Positions 55,178 through 64,000 of a stretch of 64,000 nt of DNA are shown piece after piece. The DNA is from Muscardinus avellanarius. Lineage: Eukaryota > Chordata > Mammalia > Rodentia > Gliridae. Where the stretch lies: contig OY726559.1 of assembly GCA_963383645.1 (NCBI GenBank), forward strand, positions 119,373,405-119,437,404, read 5' to 3'. Within the stretch, counting starts at the first letter, position 1. Every line of letters begins with the position of its first letter. The notes under the pieces were generated by a model. The model saw nothing but the letters and a program-made list of their open reading frames with translations, had not been told where the DNA came from and did not search any database. The position numbers and the translations under genes were made by a program.

Positions 55178-56635
55178 TCTTATAATGATAAACACTAGCC
55201 GTACAGCCTTTTATAATAACAAAACACAAAACACCCACATCACACAAACATGGAGATAGAACTGTAATACATATAATATACTAAATATGGCAAATATAGC
55301 CTGAGAGATATAGGGGAGCTGATAATAAAATACAAATATTTATGCTCTTAAACATCAAATTAATCATGGCAATCAATCATTATAAGGAAACTTAAAAACC
55401 CATGAGTCCATAGGAATAAAAATATTTTAATAAAATTAATATTAATTTAGAACTAAAACTTATACACAGTGAATGCCCCCCTTATTTTTTTACAACAAAA
55501 ATAGCAAATATGAAGGATACACATTATATTGCAAGAACTGGAGAATTTCCAGGGTAAGCATGAAGATAGTTATTTACATTAGGAGGGATAAATGAAAGGT
55601 AAACATTTTTAAAGAAACATAGTTTGATCAAACAAAAACATTACTTTTACCAATAAAGTTTTCGCCAGATGATGGAATCTGCAATATCTTTTACTTCCTG
55701 CAGTTTGGGGTTGAGAGAGGGAAAGAAAACAAATGAGATTCTTAGTCAGGTCCTGGTGAGAGCTGCACTGGAGATAGTGCTCAATGGTGACAGGCCAGCA
55801 CCACCTGAACTCCTGTGGGAGGGTGAGCTAAAAGGCCTGGCTGGCCAATGGGAAAGGTGACATCTACGAGTGAGAGGCAAACCTCCCGAACTTATAGTCC
55901 ATGATCTGCTCCACGATACAGGGCCCAGCACAGCCCCACCCTGAAGCTGGTAACATCAGCCACTTTCCTGTTGATACCTATATCTTGATGGAAGTGAGGG
56001 ATTATTATATACATATGTATGAAAATATAACACATGACATACATGATATATAACATATATATATATATGCCATATATAATACACAAACACACATTCACAT
56101 ACACTTTACTGATGCTCTGTAGTCTCACATCATAACATAGTTCAGAGTGACAGGGACACACATGGGCACAACACTTGGTGAACTTCCCATGGGTGCTCTT
56201 CCCATTCTCCATCAGTCCTCATACGTGATACTGAGATGGGCTTTGTTAATTTCACATATATACATAATATCAATGGCAGTGTTTCCTTCATTCATTTTTT
56301 CTACAACCCCCCCCACTATACCTACTCCATCTAGTCACTGAGCTTTCTTCACTATGGTCTAAAGTTCCTCTTAAAAGCCCACCAAGTGCTCTGTGTATTT
56401 ATGTCACTAGCAACATAATTAGGAGGCAAGGCTAGAATGTACCAATAAAAGAATAACAAAAAGTAAAAGAAAAAATTAATAAAGACCCTCTTATAAACGA
56501 GTCACTCCTTAGCTTCCAAATATTAAAGAAAACATAAGACCCTCATCTGCTGTGTCTGGTATTCGAGTACGGGCTTTTCCTGCTTCTCAGGAAGAGATAT
56601 GCTTAGCATCCGTGTTGCACATCCAGAGACTGACT
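55176..56635. other. no recognised gene
   Basis: AT-rich. No NBPF-like exon or other family could be found. A TA-rich run lies near 56,010-56,085. Confidence 0.45.
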
Positions 56636-57065
56636 GCTACAGCCGAGCATGGTAGAGAACACTCTCAGCAACTTAATGAGACTCTCAGCAACCTACCAAG
56701 ACACTACCTCAAATACAAATACTGTAAAGGGATCTGAGTATAGCTCAGAAGTAGAATGTCACTGTCTTCAATCAGAAAGAGGAAGGAAAGGAAAGGAAAG
56801 AATTGACTGCTTAAAGCAAGTAGAGGACCCGTTGCAGAAACAGCCCCTCTAGGGACAGGATGCCCAGGCTCTGGTGGGAGTGGGTGGGCAATGGGAAGCA
56901 CCCTGCACGGAGCCAGCAGGGACCTCAGACAACACCCAAGCCCAGCCCAGTTCCACCTTTTACAAAGGAGGAGACAGTGATACCACAGGTTGGTTTAAAA
57001 AGGGAAAGGGCTGAGAGAATAACTCAGAGGAAGAATGCACCTAGGTTCAATCCCTAGTACACAAA
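56636..57065 (+). mobile_element. SINE fragments
   Basis: Partial B1/ID middle and tail at about 56,640-56,790, and an ID-like tail at about 57,005-57,065 (AACTCAGAGGAAGAAT, GGTTCAATCCC). Confidence 0.6.
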
Positions 57066-58130
57066 ACATAAACAGGAATAAAGGAAGGAAAGATTACATT
57101 CCAAATGTGTAATGTAAGGAGGTTCTTGTTTCTGTATACCGAACTTTAATATAGTTATAACATTTCATTTCATCTTGAATTCAAAACAGTTTGAACCCAA
57201 GTGCTTCAAGTACAGAGGCTGCTGCCTAATCCATTTATCATCTACATGGTGTGGGTTTTTAAAAATTTTTCCTGATATACATACTTTCTTGTGAAAGGAA
57301 TATAAATTTTATCAATAACTGTTGGAGGCATAACTTTCTCTATGGAGTGAACCACGTATCTGGGGCAATTCCATGTTGATAATCTGAGGTCACAGTAGAC
57401 AATGTTCATTTCATTTTAAGCTGTATGTTATATAAGTGAGGATCTCAGGTGTGCCTTCAAGGCATTCATCTTTAACCTCTCCCAGGTACCTACTGCATGG
57501 CAGCAGCCCAGGGAATCTAGTGGCAGGACCAGAAGTGATTTACACCAGCTGTTGCAGAGGATAAATGGTGAAGGGAAAAATGGTAGAAGAATGAGCCACA
57601 ATCTTACGAGGGTTAAAGAGTAAATGCACCAAGGAGCCATGCATGCAGTGACCACTGTACCTGAGGCTGGAAGGCCAGGGAGCCTGCAAGCTACTTTCCA
57701 CTTGTGGAGTGGTCTCTTTCTTTTGAATATTGTGTTTCCCCCACTTGGGGCATCATTAGCACCATTACCTCCTCCAACTTCCTTACACAAATCCTCCCTG
57801 GAGACAGAACAGCCCCTCCCAAACTCCACTCAAGCCTCAGGTGTCTTCCAGTTTTCAGAAACTTGTCAGTAAGGGAAGCTATAAGGCTGGGAGCTTCTGT
57901 TTCCTCAAGGTACAGTCTGCTCACCAGTATCAGCATTCACTTAGGGCACCCAGGGTGACTGAGAAATCCTCTTGGGCTGAAGGGTAAAATATGTACAGTC
58001 AACAAAAATCTTTGTTACTGAAATTGGCAGAGAGAGGAAATGACCTGGGAGTGGAAAGGATAGGAAGGGACCAATGGTGCAAGGATCCTCAAGGACTTTT
58101 TGGCAGTCACCACTGTCTTTTCAAATGTCT
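57066..58130. other. no recognised gene
   Basis: Searched by eye for a further NBPF-like exon downstream of the 215-bp coil exon; none is convincing. It would be intron or 3' flank of copy II. Confidence 0.4.
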
Positions 58131-58134
58131 GTCA

Positions 58135-58290
58135 GAGCTGGGCGTGGTGGCACACGCTTGTAATCCCAGCATTTGGAGGCTGAGACTGGAGGATCATGGT
58201 TTGCGGACAGTTTCAGCTACTTGGTTAGGCCCTCTGCAACTTAGCGAGACCCTGTTTCAAAATAAAGAATAAAAAAATAGGGCAGGAGGA
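58135..58290 (+). mobile_element. B1/ID SINE head
   Basis: AGCTGGGCGTGGTGGCACAC head, middle, A-rich end. Confidence 0.8.
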
Positions 58291-58417
58291 GTAAAGACTA
58301 AAAAATAGGGCAGGTGATGTGGAGACCAGGAGAGTGGGTAAATGCTACTGGTGGAACCTTCCATGAGTCAGGGACCCTGGAGCAGTTCAGTATAATCAAG
58401 ACCTGTGGGCACCTCAC

Positions 58418-58632
58418 CTGTGCTGCGCTTTGGCATGAGGCCCTCTGCCAGCCGGCATGACTCTGCCAGTTGTTCTTGGTGGCCCTGCTGCTGGGGGCTT
58501 TCAGAGTCTTCCTGGGTGAGGACGTCTTTAAGATGCTTATGGAGGAAGAAGGAAGCATCTCTCCCTTCCTCTAGCTTCTGCCAGGGCAAATTCAACTCTT
58601 GAGCCTGATGCTGGACCAGGATATCAGGTCCC
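58418..58632 (-). CDS. NBPF/myomegalin-like coiled-coil exon B (215 bp), copy II
   Basis: On the minus strand the exon begins after ACCATAG and ends before GTGAGG. Its 71 full codons are open, with one base left over at each end. It encodes EEGRDASFFLHKHLKDVLTQ, then QGHQEQLAESCRLAEGLM, closely following the REGRDAS...HL..LLT...LQEQLAEGCRLAQ pattern of NBPF proteins and myomegalin. That segment forms a coiled coil; myomegalin acts at the centrosome and Golgi, while NBPF function is not established. The length equals the 215-bp coil exon I recall for human NBPF. It joins the 58-bp acidic exon in phase, forming an Arg codon. The next exon downstream was not found. Confidence 0.82.
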
Positions 58633-58756
58633 CTATGGTTCAAGAGAAGAAATTTTCAGAGTGGAAATCACATAATGATAAGTGATAAGGTCTTTAAGAC
58701 AGATTGCTGAGACGATATCTCCCCATACCTTCCAAAAAGAAATCTAGGGGTTTTCA

Positions 58757-58889
58757 TTGTCATTTTGTTTTGTATCATGTGAATTATGGGTTTTTTTTTT
58801 CTTACTACATTTTGCATGTAGTGGCCCAAAGGAAACATGTTACTTGGGTCTTCAGATACCCAAGAGTTCTTGTGACTGTGTGAGTGTGT

Positions 58890-58931
<42 letters not shown>

Positions 58932-59345
58932 AACCCAGGAGCATTCTACCACTGAACTAATCTCATAGCCTGATTTATTCTTGGATTTTGAAGCAGGATC
59001 TCACAAGTTTGCTGAGAGTCTCCCTATATTGCTGAGGGAGTCACTGAACCTTACTCTTTCTGTCTCAAACTCCCTACTACTGGGAGTATAAGTGTGCACC
59101 ACCATACCCAAATATTGTCAGAACATGATATGATTTTTTGTGGGGGAATACAGGGGATTGAACCCAGTGAAATTCTACCTCTGAACTATATCCCCATTCC
59201 TACTTTTATTCTTTATTTTGAAATAGGGTGTTGATAAACTGCAGAGTACCTCACTAAGTAGCTAAGAATGGCCATGAATCTGTCATCCTTCTCTCTCAGC
59301 CTCCCAAGTACTGAGCTTATAAGCATGTGCCACCATGCCTGGAAG
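58757..59345 (-). mobile_element. two antisense SINEs with GT microsatellite
   Basis: A GT run lies at about 58,878-58,929. One copy ends near 59,113 and another spans about 59,130-59,343 (GGGGATTGAACCCAGTGAAA ... CCACCATGCCTGG). Confidence 0.8.
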
Positions 59346-59389
59346 ACAATATAAATTTTAAATGACAGAAGAGGATAAAAATTCTTCAG

Positions 59390-59585
59390 CCGGGCGTGGT
59401 GGCGCACGCTTGTAATCCCCGCGCTTGGGAGGCAGAGACAGGAGGATCGCGCAGGTTCGAAGACAGCCGCGCGCGCTGGCTTAGGAGACCCTGTTTCCAA
59501 GTAAAAATGTAAAAATAGGTATGGGAGTGTAGCCCAGAGGTAGAAGGGCTTCCAGGAACCCCAGTACCACCAAAAAAAAAAAAAT
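59390..59585 (+). mobile_element. young B1/ID hybrid SINE, near consensus
   Basis: CCGGGCGTGGTGGCGCACGC head, GAGGATCGCGCAGGTTCGAA, GCGCGCGCTGGCTTAGGAGA, GGGAGTGTAGCCCAGAGGTAG and an A tail. Unmutated CpGs indicate a recent insertion. It is the best reference for this SINE subfamily here. Confidence 0.93.
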
Positions 59586-59961
59586 CTTCATGTCAGGACT
59601 GGGTATAAATCTTTCCTTGACGTAGTCTTTTCTGTCTTTGAAATACCTGCCAACAAACAAAGGTGATCTGTACAGGAAAAGAAGCCTCTCACTCTGGCTG
59701 TTCATGACAGAGTAATTTTAGAAGTACTTTTAGAAGTCATCTCTAGAAGTACAGACATTCCTAGGCCTGGTTATTCCACTTTGGGAGAGACAAATCATAG
59801 CAATGCCACACTGAGAATACATAGTGCAGATTGATTGAGTAAATGAAACTAGCATCCCCAAATGGTTTTACTCCCCCTCCTATCATGAGGGGGGCTACTT
59901 TGGAAATCCTGTGTGTTTTGTCTTGCATAAGCATTGCTCTCCCTGGATCAGCCATTGTTAC

Positions 59962-60019
59962 CTGCAGGCCACTGCTTCTTGAAATTCTTGATCATCATCA
60001 TCCTCATCTCCAGGAATCT
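59962..60019 (-). CDS. NBPF-like acidic exon (58 bp), copy II
   Basis: On the minus strand it begins after GGTTTCAG and ends before GTAACA. Joined in phase to the preceding coil exon it reads EIPGDEDDDDQEFQEAVAC with a split Arg codon at its end, so it fits between exon A (61,127-61,329) and exon B (58,418-58,632). Short Asp/Glu-rich exons lie between the coil exons of NBPF genes (EDEDEDVQVEE-like), which supports the call. It is too short to show up as a frame of its own. Confidence 0.72.
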
Positions 60020-60868
60020 CTGAAACCAAATTTGAAACAGCCCATTCAGAGCTTAAGCTAATCCACTATTATGAGAAATGCACTGGCCTGTCTTGGCAGA
60101 GAAATAAATTATTTGAGTATGAGTTCAAAAGTCTCCATTTTGTCTTTGAAGAAACAACTTGATGAAGAAAACTTCAAACAGTGCTATGCACATGTGTGAA
60201 CTTATCAATTACAATCTCGATAATGTGCTCAACTGGGCAAAGGGAAACATGTCTTTTTGTACCGAGGTCAACAGAGATGGGAGAATTGCCATGACTTTCA
60301 GGGTCTCCAGCTCTACTTTCCTCCCGTCAGATAGCTGATTGTCAGAATCAGTGACTCTACATCCCTCCATGGCTCTCACACCAACCATAATTATTTCTCA
60401 AAGGAGAGGAAAGACCACATGTCCCCTGACTCTTCATACAATTGGGGGCTTCACTAGCTCCTTGCTTCCATCACCAGAGATGAGAAACAGAAGTGCGGGG
60501 AAAGACAATTACACTCCCCCTCAAGAAATTCAGCATCAGGATATCTAGGAGACTTTCCTTGTAGCCCAGGCTATTTTAAATCTTTCAGATTTTTTTCTAG
60601 AACTACCATGTGAGACATTCCTTCTCATTTTAGAGATAAATAAAATACAAAAATTTAGGAAGGAAGACTCAATCAACTTTCCATTTTAAGTACAGATCAC
60701 AACAAGAATGGAATCTGGTAAACTCACTCATCCACCAGAGAATTTTCCCCTCAACAATCTGCTCCTATCTTTTAACACTAATCTATTAATCCTCTGTCTT
60801 CCCACCCAAGGAGTCTGGATCTTGTCATGGCCTCAAATATTACATGAAATAATAAATCAGGTACAATT
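60020..60868. other. intron of NBPF-like copy II
   Basis: No exon or repeat of note is seen. The right end is part of the duplication shared with copy I from 2,390. Confidence 0.5.
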
Positions 60869-60869
60869 T

Positions 60870-61045
60870 CAGCTGGGCATGGTGGCGCTCACTAGTAATC
60901 CCAGAATATGGGAGGCTGAGACCGGAGGATCACAATTCATGGACAGCTTCAGCTACATAGTGAAGTTCTCCGCAATTTAGAGGTGTAACTCAGAAGTCAA
61001 ATGCCCCTGGGTTCCTTTCCCAGACTTGCCAATAAAAAAAAAATC
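60870..61045 (+). mobile_element. B1/ID SINE
   Basis: CAGCTGGGCATGGTGGCGCT head to GTGTAACTCAGAAGTCAAAT tail and A run; copy II only. Confidence 0.82.
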
Positions 61046-61126
61046 TGGTGGGGGTAATGGCATGTCCTGTGAGCTGGGACCCTTGGACCATCTCAGTGTA
61101 ACCAGGGACTATCTGTGGCCTCTCAC

Positions 61127-61329
61127 CTGCATGGAGCTTGGGGTCTAAGTGCTCCAGCAGCCCCTGCTCCTCAGCCAGTTGCTCTTGTTGACTTTCAGGA
61201 ACATCCAGGTTGAGAAGCTCCTCGAGATCCTGGATGAAGGAGGAAGTGGCATCTTTCCCTTCCTGGAGCTTCTGTTGTAACTGCTGGAGTAGCTCCTGGG
61301 TTTGTCCATGAATTACTTCATAGCATTTC
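61127..61329 (-). CDS. NBPF/myomegalin-like coiled-coil exon A (203 bp), copy II
   Basis: The exon starts after TTCCTTAG and ends before GTGAGA on the minus strand. All 67 full codons are open and read KCYEVIHGQTQELLQQLQQK, then LQEGKDATSSFIQDLEELL and QQEQLAEEQGLLEHLD. The first part aligns with the YKVLVHSQERELTQLREKL region of NBPF. It is 12 bp (four codons) shorter than the 215-bp exon B and keeps frame. It follows the 52-bp Olduvai exon (61,981-62,032) and can splice to it in phase through an Arg codon. The counterpart in copy I (2,655-2,868) is broken. Confidence 0.82.
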
Positions 61330-61511
61330 CTAAGGAAAGTGGAAGGAGAAACAGTGGAATGGGGTCATGATGCATCATAAAAAATTTGAGAAGGATTTCT
61401 CTGAATACATTCCAGTGTTCTCAGAAATGTTGATGCCACAAATCAAATCCATAAATATTTAGAAATCACTGGAATTATATGATAGGTGATTTAATATATT
61501 AATGGCAAGTG

Positions 61512-61715
61512 GTAGCTGGGTGTGGTGGTGCATGCTTGTAATGTCAGTACTTGTGAGAATGAGACAGAATGAGGTGCAGGTTTGTGGTCGGTCTCCACCA
61601 ACCTTCTTCGCAAACTAGTGAGACCCTGTTTTAAAAGAAAGAATAAGATAGGGCTGGGGTGTGGTTTGGTGGAAGAATCCCCCTGAGTTCAACTCCCCAG
61701 TACCACAAAAAATGA
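61512..61715 (+). mobile_element. B1/ID SINE
   Basis: GCTGGGTGTGGTGGTGCATG head, ID-like tail, A/G-rich end; copy II only. Confidence 0.82.
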
Positions 61716-61797
61716 AAGAAAGAAAAAGAGAAAAAGAGTGGATTTCAATGGAGGAAAACTGAAAAAGGAAAGCAACAAACTTTGGAAACATACTTTG

Positions 61798-61860
61798 TGG
61801 TTGGTTGGTTGGTTGGTTGGTTGGTTGGTTGGTTGGTTGCTTGGTTGCTTGGTTGATTGG
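61798..61860 (+). repeat. (GGTT)n microsatellite
   Basis: About 14 units with two GCTT variants. The corresponding copy I site near 3,095 has a single GGTTGGTTGATAAG-like start, so the expansion came later. Confidence 0.92.
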
Positions 61861-61980
61861 GTGAAAGAGGTATGGGTATTCAGTAGATTTTTCTTGTTGC
61901 TTTGTTTTGGTCTGGTATGCACGGATAAAATCTTTGTGTCACACTAGTTACCATTAACAGTCCTTAATTATCAGAGTTAC

Positions 61981-62032
61981 CTGGGGGTCTTTTGCTGTTG
62001 TGTTTTTTCATCTTCACAATCTCTTTTGTTTT
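61981..62032 (-). CDS. Olduvai short exon (52 bp), NBPF-like copy II
   Basis: Between TTTGCAG and GTAACT on the minus strand lie exactly 52 bases. In the phase set by exon 63,234-63,400 they read NKRDCEDEKTQQQKTP, with split codons at both ends (Glu and Arg). Length, phase and acidic/Lys character match the copy I exon at 3,214-3,265. It corresponds to the KKEDHEATGPR-like short exon between Olduvai large exons in NBPF genes. Both borders obey AG/GT. Confidence 0.76.
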
Positions 62033-62770
62033 CTGCAAATAAAATCAGGTCCAGTCTTAGAACATCATTCTTGTTTTGAATGTAGCAAAAACAGGAATAT
62101 AAATATTTTCTGGATAAATTAGAATATTAAGTGGAACCAACAAGGGGCATCAGAATGTGTCCAGGAGAAGGAACTTATCTTGATTGTCTGAACCATTGAG
62201 TCCTGAGCTTCCGATGTCACGGATGATCAACACAATCCAACTCTTGGACACCATAAGAGTCGAGCACATATTATTTTTTCCCCAGATTTACTGGGGACCT
62301 GCCTTGTTGCCTGTTAGAACTTTGTGCTACAACCTGCTTTAACAGACACCTCATTCATTTTTGGTTTACTTGAGAACAAATATTGAGATTAGACTTAGTT
62401 GGAATATACAAACTTTCACAAGGGAAGGAGTCCTTGGTGCTTCCTAGAGAACACAATCCTTGGCCATTCATTGACATCGGGCACCACTGTCATGTTCTGC
62501 CTTCAGAAAGATTCCATACAAGGGCTGTGGTAGTGTGGAAGTGTTTGAATAGCCAGCAATATTCATAAAGGACAAGACCATCAGGAGAGAACTGGGAACT
62601 CAGAATGGAGAAATATGATATACAACCTCAAAAATATATATATTACATGTAAATATAAATATATATTTATATATATGAATTATTTAATATTATACAAGTT
62701 AATATAGAAATATATCATAGATTATTTATATATAATCAATAATATCCATATATATATATATATATACATA

Positions 62771-62811
<41 letters not shown>

Positions 62812-63233
62812 TATTTTTGAACTAGGTTAACCTGACATGTTCAAGGAAATTTTTAAAGAAGTTACATGATAAAAGACAGTTGGAGGAGATATACAAAATG
62901 CCATCATAAAACGGTTCATTAGACCATGATGTACATAGGTGGAGGGTCAGGAATTTTCAAGATACCTTCACTCTCCTAACCTTGGCTTGCTTTACTTACA
63001 TACTCTGAATCTACCAGTGAGTGTCAAGGAAAGAGGGTATTGCTTGGATCTAGAAAGAGTTTGAGCCGACTCTCGCACCTGACGTTAGGTTCTAGACTGT
63101 GGCTGAAACTCAAGTGTCTCTACAGGGCCTGCCTGCAGAGAGGTCTCTACGCACACAGAGTGCTGGGCTTAAGGAATGTGAAGGCCGCATGAGAATACAG
63201 GGAACCTTAGGATCTTCATCATGGCATACATAC
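62033..63233. other. intron of copy II with TA/TG microsatellite
   Basis: The intron between the two Olduvai exons. A TA-rich then (TG)n repeat of about 18 units lies at 62,634-62,812. No other gene is seen. Confidence 0.6.
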
Positions 63234-63400
63234 CAGCCATATCCAAAGCAGAGCAAGCCAAGTGCTCCTCACAAACAAAGTCTGGACTGAGGGTAGCCTG
63301 TATAGAATCAGACACATCACGGCAACTGGAATTAACCCAATACATCTCATCCAGTGAGTTTGCCAACTCTTCATCCAGTTCTTTATCTTCTGCCAGATCC
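63234..63400 (-). CDS. Olduvai (DUF1220) large exon (167 bp), NBPF-like copy II
   Basis: On the minus strand the exon begins after GCTCATAG and ends before GTATGT. Its 55 full codons are open: DLAEDKELDEELANSLDEMY, WVNSSCRDVSDSIQATLSPD, FVCEEHLACSALDMA. The pattern follows Olduvai domains: an E-L-x-x-SLD-x-x-Y start, N/P-S, DS, F/Y-x-x-EE-x-x-x, ending LD-M-x. It is six bases shorter than the 173-bp human exon I recall. It splices in phase to the 52-bp exon 1.2 kb downstream. Mouse and rat are reported to have very few Olduvai domains, so this copy in a rodent-like genome is notable. It could instead belong to a PDE4DIP paralogue; exon content alone does not decide. Confidence 0.8.
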
Positions 63401-63844
63401 CTATGAGCCAGGTAAAAAGGGAGACCACAGTGTTACAGAGTGCAAGACTGGCTTTCTCAAAGTATCTCCTGGTCCTCATTGAAAGCCTCATGGAGAAGCC
63501 ACAGAAAGCCTCTATGGAGAACAACACACTGTAGCAATCCCTTCAAAGGTAAAAACAATACAATCCTCTCTGATGTGGGCAGAGTGTGACTGTCTTATGA
63601 GAATGATAAGAGGGGTGGGGTGGGAGAGTGGGCAGCAGGTTCTCTGGGCACTGTTCACGTAACATGCTGAGAAGGGGAAGGACACCCCCCCACAGTTGGA
63701 TCCAGGCATGGCCTACACACAATGAGAACCACAAAACTTGCTATAACTGCAAACACAGTTTGGGCACGATATTGAGGCTGTGTGCTTGAGTGAAGTAGGA
63801 ATATATATTCAGAAGTTCTGCTCTATTTTCTCTTATTACTAAAT

Positions 63845-64000
63845 AAATTTAATTTAATGTTAAATATACTTTTGTAGGGGCATTGTAATTATACACCATA
63901 ATGAGGTTCCAGATAGGATCACTCATGCACATAGCAGTTGGTGTTTTTCTCTCTGAACGCCACTCTCGCCCATAAATATATTATTGTTTGAGGAGATTTG
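63845..64000 (-). mobile_element. L1 3' end fragment, antisense, cut by window edge
   Basis: A T-rich start, then GGGGCATTGTAATTATACAC and CATAATGAGGTTCC, matching the complement of the L1 tail family with ATTATGATGTAT; diverged. Confidence 0.55.

Larger units (their letters stand above)
60690..63760. repeat. segmental duplication, copy II
   Basis: Collinear with 2,390-4,261 plus 14,461-15,040 once L1-A is removed. It holds the same exons in the same spacing. SINEs at 60,870 and 61,512 are absent from copy I, and L1-A is absent here, so all three inserted after the duplication or into one copy only. Confidence 0.75.

Noticed and set aside
57428..57936. further NBPF-like exon downstream of coil exon B
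   Set aside because: No acceptor/donor pair in the right phase and no matching peptide.
63219..63527. 102-codon minus frame over the Olduvai exon
   Set aside because: It reads the exon in the wrong frame; the in-phase frame gives the Olduvai match.

Overview
This is nuclear DNA from a mammal, most likely a squirrel-related rodent. The call rests on three things: many short interspersed elements that join a 7SL-derived B1-like head to a tRNA-like ID tail (a hybrid I know from squirrels, dormice and relatives), rodent-style L1 elements, and a kinase resembling the rodent sperm motility kinases. The species is inferred, not proven. About half or more of the window is repeats.

Two gene families stand out, both on the minus strand. 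(1) Pieces of an NBPF/myomegalin-like (PDE4DIP-related) gene, including Olduvai (DUF1220) modules built from two exons. Copy II (58.4-63.4 kb) reads, 5' to 3': a 167-bp Olduvai exon, a 52-bp Olduvai exon, a 203-bp coiled-coil exon, a 58-bp acidic exon and a 215-bp coiled-coil exon. All are open, have AG/GT borders and share one splice phase. Copy I (1.4-14.7 kb) is a diverged duplicate with the same order, but its coil exon has a stop and a frameshift, and an L1 sits in the intron between its two Olduvai exons. (2) An apparently intact single-exon kinase with a UBA-like segment (30,369-32,180), followed downstream by about six decayed, 5'-truncated tandem copies reaching down to about 16.3 kb.

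Layout: 0-0.84 kb, L1 5' region on minus; 1.3-4.3 kb, copy I NBPF-like exons; 4.3-14.4 kb, a damaged L1 with further insertions and a 14-bp target-site duplication; 14.5-15.0 kb, copy I Olduvai exon; 15-16.3 kb, SINE and L1 debris; 16.3-30.4 kb, kinase pseudogene array, one member of which is split by a solo LTR that is itself split by a 7.3-kb L1 (both with target-site duplications); 30.4-32.4 kb, the kinase gene with a TATA box; 32.6-58 kb, SINEs, L1 fragments, microsatellites, a GC-rich VNTR at 50.4-51.1 kb, and a CpG island at about 46.7-47.3 kb beside a zinc-finger remnant; 58-64 kb, copy II NBPF-like exons.

Nothing here works as an operon. The biological interest is lineage-specific gene-family churn: Olduvai/coil modules and a testis-type kinase duplicated in the same interval, with retroelements dating and breaking the copies. 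Promoters, splice sites and expression are inferred from sequence alone.
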